From Aquila chrysaetos chrysaetos (Eukaryota; Chordata; Aves; Accipitriformes; Accipitridae): 64,000 nucleotides of DNA. The DNA lies in contig NC_044008.1 of NCBI RefSeq assembly GCF_900496995.4, positions 10,115,276 to 10,179,275 on the forward strand, in the 5' to 3' direction. Below are positions 1 through 13,600 of the stretch, in pieces. A program made the position numbers and the translations under genes. Every line of letters starts with the position of its first letter. Positions within the stretch are counted from its first letter, which is position 1. The notes beneath the pieces were generated by a model. That model saw nothing but the letters and a program-made list of their open reading frames with translations, made no database searches and had not been told where the DNA came from.

Positions 1-1390
1 ATCAGCTGAAGGCAGTATTCTTCATCCTGCAGAGTCCCTAGTGCAGAGAACTATGTAAAGGAAGGCGAGTAGTGGGACATATTGCTGGTATACAAGCAGA
101 CAACTTCCACACATTTTCTTCTTTTTGAGAAGCTGTAGGGAACCTCTAGAGTGGAATCATTTGGAGAGATAATGTTTTTTCCCCATGGAAGGTAACTTAC
201 TGATCTTGCATGCTAAAACCAAACTCTGTACAGTCACTGTAACCTGAGACAACTAGCCTTGAGTTCCTCAGCTTGCACTGTATGCATAAACATTTAGTTG
301 GTCATGGGACAGAGGCTCCTACGTCACGTTGGTGACTTACCCATCTTACCATTAAGGTGACTATTGCCTTTAGGCCATTAAAATAAGTCAGACCTTTGAA
401 AAAAATAAGCCCTAGTCCTATTCATTTAATTAAAACTCTACTACATATATCTTAATCTGTGTAGCTGATGCACATAGGATATTGCCTGTGAACCTAGTTG
501 TAAAAAGTTACTCTCTCTTTTCTACTCCTGTTTTTTTTAGTTTGTTTTCACTTACAGTTTAATGACCAATAAAAGATCCAGAATGAAGTTAGAATGTAGA
601 GGCTAGCACATAATTCTCCCAACAGATCCTCTTTCTTCTGTATTTGTTGATCTTTTACTTGCTGTCAGTCATTTCTTAATGTCTTGGTGGTTTCTGTATC
701 TTATTAACTAAACACTGTAACATATTATTGAAATCAGTTTTCATATTTTGTTTGATGAAATGAAATAGTTGGCAGGCATAATAAATATAAGTTTCATCTC
801 AGCTTATGTTGAAAGCTTCTGTCCCTTTAAAATACTAGTTGTATTCAGTTAGCTAAAAACTGTGCTGCAGTAACATAATATATCATCTTTCTAATAAAAC
901 ACAGACTGGAATGTATGTATCTCTTTGTTGTCTTCACAGTTTCACAGTTGTTGAGAAACAGCATTTCTCCTTTAGTTTCCAGTCATAGACTTCTGGAGAA
1001 TATTTCCAAAACTATAGATTCAATTGTTTTCTGCTGTTCTTGCAGTGAACGAAAATAGCTGATTTTGATTATACCACTTCTCTTTTGATCCAAAGACTCA
1101 AAACAGAAAATACTTTCAGATTCAAGGGTGGGAGTGGGTACATTCTTCCTCATTATTCATTTTAGAGCTCAGGCTAGTTGGTGGAATCAGTTGGTCCTTT
1201 TTAAAAATATCTTGGTAAAGTTCTATGCCTGTGAAGACCAAGGATTAAACAGCAGCATACGATCTAACATAGTTAGGCATTAGCTTCTTAACGTAAAAAA
1301 TAGCTTTGACAGAGGATTGTAATTCAAAATCAAAATGCTTGAAGTTTGATAAGTCATATAATTTGATGTAAACAATCACATTTCTTCTTC
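1..1390. other. Unassigned AT-rich noncoding sequence
   Basis: No open frame of useful length, no recognisable repeat and no RNA gene seen. The stretch is AT-rich with short T runs and few CpGs, as in avian intergenic or intronic DNA. Confidence 0.6.
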
Positions 1391-1825
1391 AGAGGGATGG
1401 AGCACCTCTCCTATGAGGACAGGCTGAGAGAGTTGGGGTTGTTCAGCCTGGAGAAGAGAAGGCTCTGGGGAGACCTTATTGCAGCCTACCAATAATTAAA
1501 GAGGGCTTACAAGAAAGATGGGGACAGACTTTTTAGTAGGGCCTATAGCTATAGGACAAGGGGTAATGGTTTTAAACTAAAGGTGGGTAGATTTAGGCTA
1601 GATCTAAGGAAGAAATTTTTACGATGAGTGTGGTGAAACACTGGAACAGGTTGCCCAGCGAGGTGGTAGATGCCCCATCCCTGGAAACATTCAAGGTCAG
1701 GTTGGACGGGGCTCTGAGCAACCTGATCTAGTTGAAGATGTCCCTGCTCACTGCAGGGGGATTGGACTAGATGACCTTTAAAGGTCCCTTCCAACCCAAA
1801 CCATTCTATGAGTCTCTATGATTCT
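1391..1825 (+). mobile_element. CR1 LINE, 5'-truncated 3' end
   Basis: About 435 bp match my recollection of the avian CR1 3' end in the plus orientation. It begins in the segment reading 'GGAGCACCTCTCCTATGAGG', runs through 'CAGCCTGGAGAAGAGAAGG', and ends in the diagnostic 'GGTCCCTTCCAACCC' followed by the degenerate octamer-like tail CATTCTATGAGTCTCTATGATTCTT. CR1 is a non-LTR retrotransposon that inserts by target-primed reverse transcription. It usually leaves short 5'-truncated copies without a poly-A tail, as here. Only the C-terminal remnant of ORF2 and the short 3' UTR are present. The frame is broken (for example TAATAATTAAAGAG near 1490) and no reverse transcriptase domain remains, so the copy is dead. 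An open frame on the opposite strand (1549-1794) is a shadow of the repeat. Subfamily not assigned. Confidence 0.93.
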
Positions 1826-4800
1826 TCTAATAGGTTGTTTGAATTTATTATTTGGAACATTACATTCCACTATGTATTCTTTCCGGGTATAAATTGACAC
1901 AGTCCATTTTATATTAAGGGAGCTATTGTGATTTATGCCATTTAAAGATTAGTAGTAAATATTGATGCTAGATATGCTAGTTCTGATAACTCACTAAGAC
2001 AGCTGCTACTTCATAAGATTTTTCTAGAGAGAGAATGGAAAGGAAGGATTGAAAATTTTTCAAGTAAAAAAAACTTAAGAGTTGTCCCCGCTGGGGAAAA
2101 TGGTTCATCTGTATGTTCTTCTTTGTTACCCTAAAGACAAATCCATGCTGAAGAAGGCAGGAATTCTGACCCTCTGAAGTAAGCAGATTTCACGTTAAAG
2201 CATACTGGAAAGACGGTTCTCAGACAAAGAGCTTGAGAAATTTATTCCATGCAGATAAATCTGTTTTCAAAGGCCCCATTTTCGCCGTGGTATGCTGGAT
2301 TACATGTGAATGCTGAAATACAATACAAATATACATGAGATCAGAATCAGTTGCTATATATAATCATTTGAAAAACTGACCAGGTTTTAGCATCCTATTA
2401 GTCACTATAAGTATCTGTGCACCATGAAAGGAAAGAGCTCTGCTGGGCTGATGGATTAGAAATGTTCCTGGTTTGGATTTTTTCACCAAAGGAGAGTAAT
2501 AATAGACTGCTTCTCAGATGCATTTTTTAATTCAAAATTAACATATTTAAACATTATTAATTAGGCAACTGTTTCAAAATGCCTGTCAAGTAAAGACTCA
2601 AGGAACACACAGTGTCTGTGCATAGTCAGTACTAGTAGCTGGCACTATATCTTTAAGGAATTCATCCAATGTATTACAAAGCAAGTTTTAGAATTTCCTG
2701 GATTTTCTGTCCTACAATTTCCCAAATGCTGGACTTCCAGCCCAACAGATGGTATCATATTTGACATCCAAGCAAGAAGACACATAAAAAATCTTTGGCT
2801 TAAATAAATACCAACTTGTAATCAGTTCAAAAATCCTGTGTCCTCATTGTACAAAAAAAGTTTTTCCAGCTGAATTTTGGTCCTCATGACACATGCCAAT
2901 AGCGTTCTCTTTCAAATCATTTATTGGACTTGAGAATCAATGAGATTAAGCTCAACCTCTTTCAACTATATTATATATGTGGCTTTTTATTTGTATTTGA
3001 TGTCTTCATAAAGCATTTCTACCAGCAGTTTTGTAGTGTCCTTATATTTTAATGTAGCTGAATTGACATGAATCCTACCAGCTGTGGGGGAGCAAAGGCT
3101 AACAGGATAATAATATATATCCTCTACAGAAGTCATTATAGGCAATAATTAATATTTTCTGTTACATGGAAGGAAGAAAAATTGTTGTCTTAAGGGACAA
3201 CTTAGGGTCAACTTTTTAAGGCCTTGCTCATCATTACAAATCAGCTGCTGTGGATCGAGGTGCTGATCCCTTTTATATTTTTGAATCCAGAATCTCACTC
3301 ATAGACTTCATGGGGAATGCTATGCAAAATCTTGATGTCTTTTTCTTTAATTAAAAACTTTCATAATTGACCATTCCAGGTTCTAGAGCTACCATTTACC
3401 AGATGTGTCTTTATGATATTTAAGATATACTTCTAAATACTTTACTTACTAAGATTGCAGAGTGCTGTTTTGAAATACCATTTCAGATTAATTTTTAATG
3501 AGAAATAACATATATCTCATTATCAGTGTGGTTCTCAGTTCAACTGTGTTCTTCCTTTAAATTTATGGGGTTTTTCCTTGTCATAATGGTTTTTTTTAGT
3601 AGGCTGGAGAAACACTTAAAAATTATTTCTTATGGTTGCTTGGAATAAAATACTTCTACAGATTTAAAGGAAGGAAGCAAGTCTAGCAACATTTATTTAA
3701 TTATTTTTAATATCAGGAAATATTTTCTGCTGTATTTTTTCTACTTTATGGAAATAATTTCCACCTATCATTAGTCTCTTACTGAAAGATGAATGAATCT
3801 ACAAGTGTTAAACCCTTTCAAAGAGATCAGCTCTCATCAGAGGTCAATCGGAAGTCAAACCGGACATTTTTTAAGCAATTGAATAGGAGCATATTCCATT
3901 ATAGATGTCAAGATGAGATATGACCAATGTCACAAAAGTTAAAGGTTAGGGGCTAATCCACTGAGAAGTCATTCATGGATCGTATTTAAATTGCTTCAGA
4001 CACTTTTAAAAAGTGTATTCCCTCATAAGATCTCTGCTGTCTTACAGGAGTCGCAGCTACATGTGTAAGCAGACTTCCCTTACTATCTGTGTTAGCATTC
4101 AAATTGTTGAACTAGACTTTTCCTTAAAAATATAAAAGGCCCTGTTAAATAATTAAAAACAATCTCTTCCAAAGTATATTAGTTTAGTAAGACCAATATT
4201 TTTTAAAACCCCCTTTACTCTTTCTAGAAGATCTTCTAAATGAAAAAGCAAGCCCATCAAAACATGTACCAGAGAGAGCAGGATTCCACGTGTTAATGTG
4301 ATGAACAAATCCTAGTATAAGAAAGACTATTTGCTTATTTAAAAACATAGGTACATTTAATAAAACCGCTTTGAAGAATCTATTTTAAAGGAAAATGTTG
4401 AGTCACATATAATCTTTTTTTTTTTTTTTTAAATGGAAGCTGCCAGAAGGTCAAATTAAATAAACAGTTTACAAAAATGTAATGAATTTAAGCAATTCTT
4501 GGTTTAAGGGGAAAAAAATAGCAGTGTTTGTTTATGTACAGAAGATACTGATGAAAAATAGCAGCACAGCAAGCATTTCAGGACCAAGCCATGCCCTTAG
4601 GTGTCCTTGCACTACTTACATGGAAGTTTGTGGGAAGAATGCCATTGTCCAAACTGGATTATAGTCAAATTACAATGAATCTACCTTGATACATTGTTAT
4701 AGTGATTTCAAGAAAAAATAGTGGGATTCAATGAAAAAATTTAGATGTCTTTGTTGTAGATGTATGATCTAGTCACCATTATTCCATTTATAGACCATAG

Positions 4801-5654
4801 ACCTATACAGACATATAATTTTCATCATAAAATATGAAATGATATGAATTAAATCCAAGGTATCTACCCAAAGTAATGATAACCAGTTTGGGTAGAGATG
4901 ACAGAGTGCTTCAGTTGCTTTTCTACAGTCTAATCAGGCAGAGAAAGAGAGGTTTCCTTTCCTCCTACAACCTTTGCAATTCTGCCTTATTAAAAGATAC
5001 TCAGATGAAAAACTTCATGGGGAAGAGGAGTATTTAACTCCTAGTGAATATCCTGCCTATCATAAAAACACTGGAAGTTGTTGGGTTTGATCCGAGCAAA
5101 AAAGAAAATATCATTGTTAATTATTACAGTCATGTCCAGCCAGACAGATGTATGTTGGTAGCTCATATTTGAAATATGTGTTTTGAGGAATACCTCCAGA
5201 ATTTCCATGTGGGAAAATAAAGCAAGCACTTTGCTTATACTTTGTGTATTGCCTTAATATTTTAGGACTTAAAAAGTTTTCTGATTCTATCTGTAGAGAC
5301 AAGCTTTGAAGTTAAGTGCTAGAAAGACAAATAAATTGAACAAAATGCTTATGCAATAACAGCTCTGTGTATTTGATTTGGAAAGGAGGGGGAAGTGTCT
5401 GTTTTCCCTTTAGGGATTTTTTGAACAGCTAACTTTCTAACTATACTAATGTTTGCGGCTTTTTGTTGCCTTTGAACTGTATTGTCAAACATAAGCTAAG
5501 GACTTTGTGATCCCTCATCGATTTTCATCTTCAGTCCCCAAATGTGCAGTGTTGGTAATTGTTTTGTTTCTCACAGTATATGCTTTATATTAAATCATTG
5601 GGTAAAATATTTTTTTAAGAATCCTCATTTATGACAGTTTCTAGCCCTTGTTCC
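1826..5654. other. Unassigned AT-rich noncoding sequence
   Basis: About 3.8 kb with no supported gene. Open frames reach only about 60 codons and overlap on both strands. A 16-T run lies at 4415-4430. I see no recognisable repeat family, though old unrecognised repeats may be present. Confidence 0.55.
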
Positions 5655-5880
5655 TATAATTATACAATCAAAGGTTGCAAAAGGCTTTTGGAGGTCATCA
5701 GGTCAGCCCCAACACTCAAAGCACGGCTAATTTTAAACTACATAGCTCAAGGTAGCCATAAGACATCCTCTTTGCCTTCTCTTTCTAAAGATGAACAAGT
5801 GCAGTTCTCTGAGCTTCTGCTCACATATCACATGCTTCAGCCCCCTAATCATCTTGGTGTCTTTCCCTAGACTTGCTTAA
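5655..5880 (-). mobile_element. Older CR1 LINE 3' fragment with internal deletion
   Basis: Read on the plus strand, the left part (5655-5760) follows the reverse complement of a CR1 3' end: TATACAATCA-AAGGTTGCAAAAGG, then GGAGGTCATCAGGTCAGCCCC. The right part (about 5785-5880) follows an upstream CR1 segment: AAAGATGAACAAGTGCAGTTCTCTGAGC, then CATGCTTCAGCCCCCTAATC and a close at ACTTGCT. The roughly 200 bp normally between these blocks is missing, so the copy has an internal deletion as well as 5' truncation. It is clearly more diverged than the CR1 copies at 1391 and 29527. The plus-strand open frame of 79 codons inside it (5631-5870) is a by-product of the repeat, not a gene. Confidence 0.75.
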
Positions 5881-6164
5881 GTGAAAGCAAGAAGAAAATA
5901 AGCGTAAGATTAATTTACTGCTTTCACTGTTTCTTAGGTGTAAACTGGTTGGGGAAGATTTCTTCATTACATAGATTTTAATTTCAATATACTTGCTCTC
6001 TTTCCCTTGTTGGAGATTTCAGTGCTTCCATGAGATGGGAAGCAAAGCGAACAAGCAGTTAAGATGCCAGTTCTGGTGAGATTCCTGCCTGCTACTCTGA
6101 ACGAAAAGCCATTTCCTCACATGTTCCTCTTTGTGATTCCATGTATTTCTTGTACTTTTTCACT

Positions 6165-6260
6165 TGGACTGCAACTCTTTGGGGTCAGGACTGTTTCATT
6201 CTGCCTCAGCAGCATCTAGTATAATGATGCCATGATCTTGCAATACTGATCTAGATGCCG
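6165..6260 (+). repeat. Ancient L2/MIR-like retroposon 3' tail (tentative)
   Basis: The string 'CTCTTTGGGGTCAGGACTG' followed about 25 bp later by 'CAGCATCTAGTATAATGATG' and 'CCATGATCTTG' follows the order and spacing of the old amniote retroposon tail that I remember as 'CTCTTTGGGGCAGGGACTG ... CAGCACCTAGCACAATGGGGCCCTGATC'. Such tails are shared by L2/L3-type LINEs and the SINEs they mobilised. The copy is short and diverged, so the exact family is uncertain. Confidence 0.5.
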
Positions 6261-9200
6261 TGGCACTGCTTTCCCTCCCCCTCGTCCCTTGTTGCAGAGG
6301 TAGAATAAGTAATGCCTCAGTAATGTGTCCTCTCAGCCACGGTGTCTCCCGAAGCTCTCCTGGCTTCCATGCCACACATTCCAAGTGCCTTAACTCACTC
6401 CCCAGCCTCAGCATACAATTAAGAAAAGTCTATAATTCCTGCTATGAGCAATTACTGAATCTCTCTGCTCAAAATATGCTCTGTTCAGCTGGAGTACCCC
6501 ACTCAGTTTATTAAGTCTTGGCTCTGTTATCATCTGTTTCCCAGCCAGGAACTATGAGAGTTATGACACAGGAGGAAAACTAAAAAAGCAGAACTGACAT
6601 TGATTTCCATGTGTGCATGATCTTGCTCCAAAGACTAGTAACATAGCAACAAGGGTTGGATTTCTTTCCCCCCCTCTTTTTTTCACTATTTATATAGCCC
6701 TACTCATCTTTTTTAAGACTATGGTTTAAGTTGTATGCTGCCTTCAGAGCATTGTGCTTATATTCAAAATAGAGGATGAGTTCACAATACCTTGTTTCCA
6801 GTGCTCACTTCCAAATGTATTATGCTTATGACAGTTAAACCCTGATGTAGCATCTGGTTTTGATGGAGTTTCTGCTTTTGTTCATTAATGCTGTTGGTCT
6901 GACCAGGTCATCATATGTGACTTCATCTGATGTCAAACAGCATGGTTTAATTGGTTTATTTTACATCTGAACCTCAACATCTCCATTTCACTCTTTACAA
7001 CACTCTTGTGTAACTTTCTTCAGTAACATCAATCAAGAGTAAGCTGAGTTTGAGAGACGCATTTTATTTCCACTCAGGTTCCCTTTTCGTGTCAATACAT
7101 TATTATCCTCTCCTAACCTTAGCAGTGGAGCAGAGCTACCAAGTTATGTATGAGCATTAAGACATGTAACATGATAATAGCAAAGTCTCAGCCAAATTTT
7201 TGGGTATCCCACTCCCTGGACACTTATGTACTTAGAGTAAGCATCAGGTCTTGTTAGCTGGTACATGAGGCTACTGTGCAGTACAGAGGGGGATTTCCAG
7301 GTAGCTCTGTGCTCAAGAAGCTGAACAATCAGAAGTGATAAAGAAGCATATGGTGGTTTAACATTTACCCTTCTAACAATTTGGCAGGTAACCGTCTCAG
7401 CTCAGAATTCAAAGCTATGAAACCTCTCAAAGCTGCCTTCTGCCAAGAGGAAAAAGTGAAGATCAAATCCTTGACAAGATACGATTTTCTTCTTATACTG
7501 AGTGTTTAGAGAACCTTCTGATAGCAAAGCTGAGACTGAAATCCTTTATTAAAAGGGAAAATGCTCCCATGCATGCTATTTTTATCACCCAACTTCACTA
7601 ACATCCCTAAGCAGTTTTTACTGTGAAAGAGAGACAGGACAAATCAGAGCAAGAACCTAGTTACATATTGACCTAGTTGTAGCAATTTTGGGATCTACTT
7701 ATGAAAAAAATCAAGCTCCTGAAACAAAAAAACCCCACCCTAACTGTAAGTGCTCTATCAAACCATTCTCAGGTGAAATACTTCTTAGTGTAAAATTTTA
7801 GTCTTTCTCCCTCAGACACAAAGTTTGACTCTTTCAGAACAAAGCAATTCAACAGAAGCTCAAGATATCAATCATGCTCATCTGTTAATGCCTGCCTGCC
7901 CCAACCTTCTAGCAGGCTTTTATGAGGACCAGGTGATCTTCAAGCTATTATTTGATCCCCCATCTCACATGTACAATTGGGAGGCAGCTGATTAGTTGCA
8001 GGTGGAGCTGGTTTAAATTTTAAGGACTTTAAGAACTACCACCATTTATAGTACCTAATGCCAGATTTCAACTAAGTGCCAGGGCTCTGATCGTTTGTTT
8101 GATCTCCAGATGTGCACATATTCAGAAATTGTTAATTTCATAGTTTCTAGCTATCTCATAAAGCTTCCCTGAACTTGGGCAGGGACGAAAAAACCCATGT
8201 AGTTTTACTTAACTAATTATGCCACGGTGACAAGAATCAGGAGGACAAAAGATATAACAGACACTAGATTTCAATGTTACTGAATTTCAAGAATTTCAAT
8301 TGTCAAACAAGATTCTCAGCAGTAGGAACTGGTAGTGTAATTCTCTCACTGCAGCTTAGCACAAATAGGAAAGAGGAGGTTTTGTGTTGCTATTATCAGT
8401 GAACCACTTTTAAAAGGAAAACTGAACCTGTTAGAATTTGTAGGTTCTGGCAAATTTCTGGCTGTCCCCAAAGAGAAGGACTGTATTAGGACTGCTTTGG
8501 ACCTGTATATTTGACAGGTGGCATCTGTTATTTTGAAGAGACAACCAAGTAGTAAAACTGATGAAACTTTAATACCTTATTTCTTTTAAAGGCGTTTGGG
8601 TTTGGGGTTATTTTTGCCAGAAATTGTGTTACTGCAGCCAGAGATTATGCTGTTTGCTATAAATTAACAATTATATTTAAAGGATTCTCTTATCTTTTTG
8701 ATTCCTGGGAAACTAGAACAGAAATACCTATGAACAAGAATGTATTGATAAATTCAAACAGACATTTCAGTGTTCTAAATAATTTATTGATACTTAGAAA
8801 AGATCAGATAAATACACAGGTGGCTAATTTTTAATGTGAGCCTCTCAATGATTTACTAAGAACATCTGCCAGTTGGTTTGTACGTGTTCTGTTCAGTACT
8901 CAGATGTTCATAAAGAAGTTGTCCTGAAGGAATGAGAGAACTGCTTCAGAGCAGGCATGATGTATGTAGTGCAATGCACATGCCAGTGCTGATAGAGAGA
9001 TTAAGTTTCTCTCAAGGATTGTCGAGTACGAATGGACTTTTTTTTTTCCTTTTAGTCATGCCAAAGTTTAGTCAGAGGGTGAAAAACACAGAGAAAGGAT
9101 TTGGTGGAGATTTTGAGAAGACATAAACTGTATAGATCTCCATGAACACAAGGATGAAAAGATTTTTATGAGCTAGTAATATTTTCTTCAAGAATCTGTT

Positions 9201-9780
9201 GCAATTTCAGCAAGGTAGCTTTAGTGTAGGGTTTACTTTGGCTGTATATGTGGTTCCACTTACTTTGGCTGAACTTAAACAAAACTCATGAATTAATTTC
9301 ATCTATGATGGAAGTTAAATAAGATTGCAATGCTAAGTATATGTGACTGAGGATAGTTCTTATCAAAATAATTTGTGCATACTAATGTGAGTATAATAGA
9401 GGAGAACTGAGCCTTTGGTACATTCATGTGTCACAAAAGTCAGTCTTCATCCTGAAACACATGACCTTGCAGTGGATTATAGCTGTCACATGCCAGGATC
9501 TCCAAACAGGCCAAGTTATTAAAGATAACTATGGGGGCAAGTGCTCCCTGAAATGCAGTTGCTTGATAGAGGAATTCAGGAATACAAGCCCTATCCAGTA
9601 CAATGGCAGGCACCACAGCAAAGAGCTTAAATACCTCTGTAACTTAAAGCAAACAGTGCAGTCCCCCTGACTTTCAAAGGAGTTCTCCCACACCTTAAAG
9701 GAAGCCCACGTTTCACCACTTTGCTGTCCCGGGCAAGAATACCCAAGTGTAAGTTTTGGCTCTTCAAAATAGAATTAAGC

Positions 9781-9825
9781 TCTTTTTTTTTTGCCCTTTT
9801 TTTTTTTTTTTTTGCTTTTTTTTTC
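9781..9825 (-). repeat. Interrupted poly-T tract
   Basis: Three T runs of about 10, 17 and 9 bases are separated by GCCC or GC. On the minus strand this is an A-rich tract, which can be the tail of a retroposed copy. I recognise no retroposed body to its right, so it is recorded only as a simple repeat. Confidence 0.85.
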
Positions 9826-10612
9826 GTCACTATTATTCCTTTTTGGTTGATTATTTGGACTGGGCAGCCCATTACAAATCCAAGTACTGTACACAATTAT
9901 TCAACTAATTAATTTGATACCTTTGTACAATTAATAAGTAGTAGCATTTCTCTACTTATATTCCTGCATTGAAATCCTCAAAAGATACTTCAGCAAATAA
10001 CATAGTTATACTTAAAATAACTGAGAGATCCCAAATCACTGTCATGAGCTTATTATTACTTAATGACTTCAATATTTTCCATTATTTTGTTCTGAGCAAA
10101 AGAACTTCTCTTGTCATCACTTGGCCTGGATACAAAATAAAGATTTTTATCCCATTGTACCAAATATACCAATGCACCACTCTTCTTTATTAAAACTATA
10201 TACTAAACAAAAAAGTGCTTTTCTTGATGACTTATAAGGCAGGACTGAATTCATCTTACTCTTCTTTTTCTTTTGCCAAGCTGACATGAGTTAAAAAAAG
10301 GTAGATTTATTTTTATCATTACGTCAAGTAGATTTCACTTGTTACAGACTGGGAATCTGAAATATTCAAAATTGAAGATGAAGAATTGAAACAGTTCTCA
10401 GGATCCAGACCACTGAGCTCATCTGTGTACCTATCTTTTGTGTGTTGCTTTAAAAGGTTGAGCTATCCCTGAATACCTTGAAAACAGCATGGAAAGCAAG
10501 TAAACAATAGATTAACCCACCAACCCACGAGATTCTTCTTCCCTCCTCTCTCAAAAAATCCTGCCCAAACCTCCCAAACAATAAAAAGGAACTGTGAAGG
10601 TGGATGGTTGGG

Positions 10613-10628
10613 AAAAAAAAAAAAAAAA
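10613..10628 (+). repeat. Poly-A tract (16 A)
   Basis: An uninterrupted run of 16 A. No recognisable retroposon body precedes it. Confidence 0.85.
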
Positions 10629-13600
10629 TCCCAAATGGAAACTGTTTGTGTTTAGTATATCTTTTGTCAGTTAAGCCTACAGCTATTTATTTGACTAAAA
10701 GGAAGCAAAGCTACAACGCTTATCTTCTTATCTTCTCATAAGTGTTCTTTCTTCAGGAAGATACTCCAAGCAAAATCATTCACAGCCAACTGGGGATGAA
10801 AGGATGGTATAAATAGGACATAGTGACTGTGCTTTCTCTCTGTAAGACACTGAGTATTCTAATCTGTTTTCACTTCCTATCCACCTGGCCTATTGTCTAG
10901 TTCTTTCACATTGTTTGACCACATTTAATGTCATCCTGAAAAAAAGAAAGCAATCTCAGGTATTATAGTCAGGATTGTGTAACAAAGGGGAAAACACAGT
11001 TTCAGTATGCAGATCAACACTGTCTAAAAATACTCCTACCTTGTATAAACAAACCAAAGCAAAAAAAGTTTAAGCTCTGTATCAGCCCTGGACAGATACT
11101 TTTGTCTGCAGCAGGTGTAATATTTTAAAATTTTCTTTAACATTCTTGGTAAGAAAGCCTTCAATAAAGCAGGCCTCTCCACCTCTCAAGCTGAAGTTAA
11201 ATAAATAAAAAGCCATTTAATGGTAGCTCTTAATGCATGTTGACATAGTAGGTAATGGCTGATTCAACATTAAGAAGCTGATGAAAATCAATGTAAGGAT
11301 GATGCATCATCTGGAAAATACACCTTTGACTTTCTATTGTGTAACTTTGTATCATGAAATCTTGAGAAGCTCTTATCTGCCAATAAATTAGAAAAAAAAA
11401 AAAGATTCAAGAGATTGTTTTGACTTTAACACTTTGTCATTTGTCTTTATTCTCCAGTTAGACTTTGAGTCATTGAAGCACTTAATCAAAGCCTTAACTT
11501 TAAGCATAGCAGTGTTAAGCAGATATTTCAAAGTAAGCCAGCTTGCCGTTGTGTTTTGTTAAATTGGAAACGGATTATCAGGTAGCATGGTGTGATATAT
11601 CATAATCCTTCAGTTAAGGCATACAGTATGAGACACCTGTATCTTTGCTGTAGTGGTGGTAAACCACTGTCCAACACAGTGTTTGCATGAGCTGCATCAC
11701 CTGGCAAAAGTGCCCATAAATGGGGAGACAACTAACACTTTCTGCTTCAGCCAAGGTCTTCCTTCCACCCCTCAGTGGTTTCATTGAAGTGACCTTTACT
11801 GCTATACTCATCAGGTTGAGCCAACTCTCAGCACTTCCCTTTTGGCCTGTCCACCCTGCAGTCAAAGGTGTAATTTCGGGACATGAGGCACATTGGGACT
11901 GGTATAAACCAGCTGCCCCATGTACTAATAACCATGACCCTGTAAGCAGCACAAAATGGCAAAAGCATTCCATGGCTGAACAAATACTGCAGGTCTAAGG
12001 GCAAAATATTCAATGTCTTGGGCGTACGATAAAAATCAATTAGAGGTAGTTTTACATATGTTTCAGTACATATCCAAGCCACAGAATAGACATACCCTAA
12101 GTATAGTGTTGAAAAGGATTAGGGAACAAACTACTCCCTAGAAGATGACAAACATGAGCTGCAGTAATGAAAATTGCAGTTTAAATAAAACCAAGCTGTT
12201 GTGGGCCCGACCCAGCATCCTTTCTCTACAAATAGCCTGTGCCAGAGTCAGTGGGAGAGCTTGCCTTTACAAATATGGAAAGATCATGTCAATTCCTTCC
12301 AATAATAGTCATTACTCTTTACAAATATGTAAGGAGTAATAAAAAAGCAAACAGTGTTTGAAAGCTAGTGTTACTTTTACCCCCAGTGTAGGAAATTTAA
12401 ATGCTGTCTATTTCTTCAAATAATAAAAATCATCACTTTTTCGCTCTATAAAATAATTAAATCACTTGGTAAACTTTCGTATTTGTTTTCTTTTTCCCTG
12501 TTTCTAACCTGAAAATCTACAAGTCCTTTGTTTAAAAAGCCCCACATCATTCTTTCACATATTCTTCCATTACTGTGAATCCAGGCACAACTTTGTGCTA
12601 TTTCAACAGCCAGCAAGACAGATACATATATGTGTCTGCCAGTGTGTCAGGGAACAGGTCCTGTCCAGACTATCACAGATGAAGACAGAAACATAACATG
12701 TAGGGTAATCCCATTTCTCCAGGCCTTGAATCTCTCCCTTATTTTCCACCCTTTAAAGAAGAATGGTTGCTGCTCCCTCATGCTTTTAATGGTCTCAGTT
12801 TTCTTTTGTTAATATATACCCAAAAACCTATTGAGTACTTCAGACCTCTAAAGGTTTCCGAAAAGGGTAATTTTATTTAACTTTCCAATCCTCTCACATT
12901 CCTGTTCATAAAATTATTAGGTCTAAATCCTGGACTGTTTCAAGTCATTGCCAAAATTTGCAACGAGTACATTTACAGCTGGAGCTTCAACCTATTTTTA
13001 TATTTGATAAATATTTTATGAAAGACACCGTATTTAGGAAAAGTTGAGATATTCTGACATGTTGGTACCTACTTCTGGTCATCTGTGTTTGTTTTTCAAC
13101 TTCTTTGTTTTCCAGAGGTACAAAGCTGCTATTTTAAGCATGTGTTAGGGCAGTTGAACCACATGCTGTACAAATTTCTAGCACTAGCAGGTATATGTGT
13201 GTCAGTTTTCTCTCACATGGATCCTTTCAGTCATGTTATATTTAGCACTATAATGTCAAACTATGACTGGAAACAAAAGATGTATACTACTGCAGTCTCA
13301 TTCAGATTTGATTTTCTGTGAAATGCTGGCTGTGAAAATAGATGTTTTCATCATCTGTCAATATACATAGACTGTGCATCATAATGTGTGTCCCATGCTA
13401 ATAGTCTTGAAACATAATTTATGCATAGGTGACTATCAGAATGCTCTCTCCAGGAATGCTTTTAGAACATGTATCTCTCAGATTGCATTTACCATTTTCT
13501 GCAGTCACAGACAAGACAAAGTAGCCAAATTTTACTGTTCACTTTTCTAGATATCAAGAATAAGGGGAGAAATTAATGTGAATGTCGTAATTTCATTAAA

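Noticed and set aside
11614..12082. Overlapping open frames on both strands (119, 92 and 84 codons)
   Set aside because: Both strands are open over the same bases, none resembles a known protein, and no exon boundaries are convincing.
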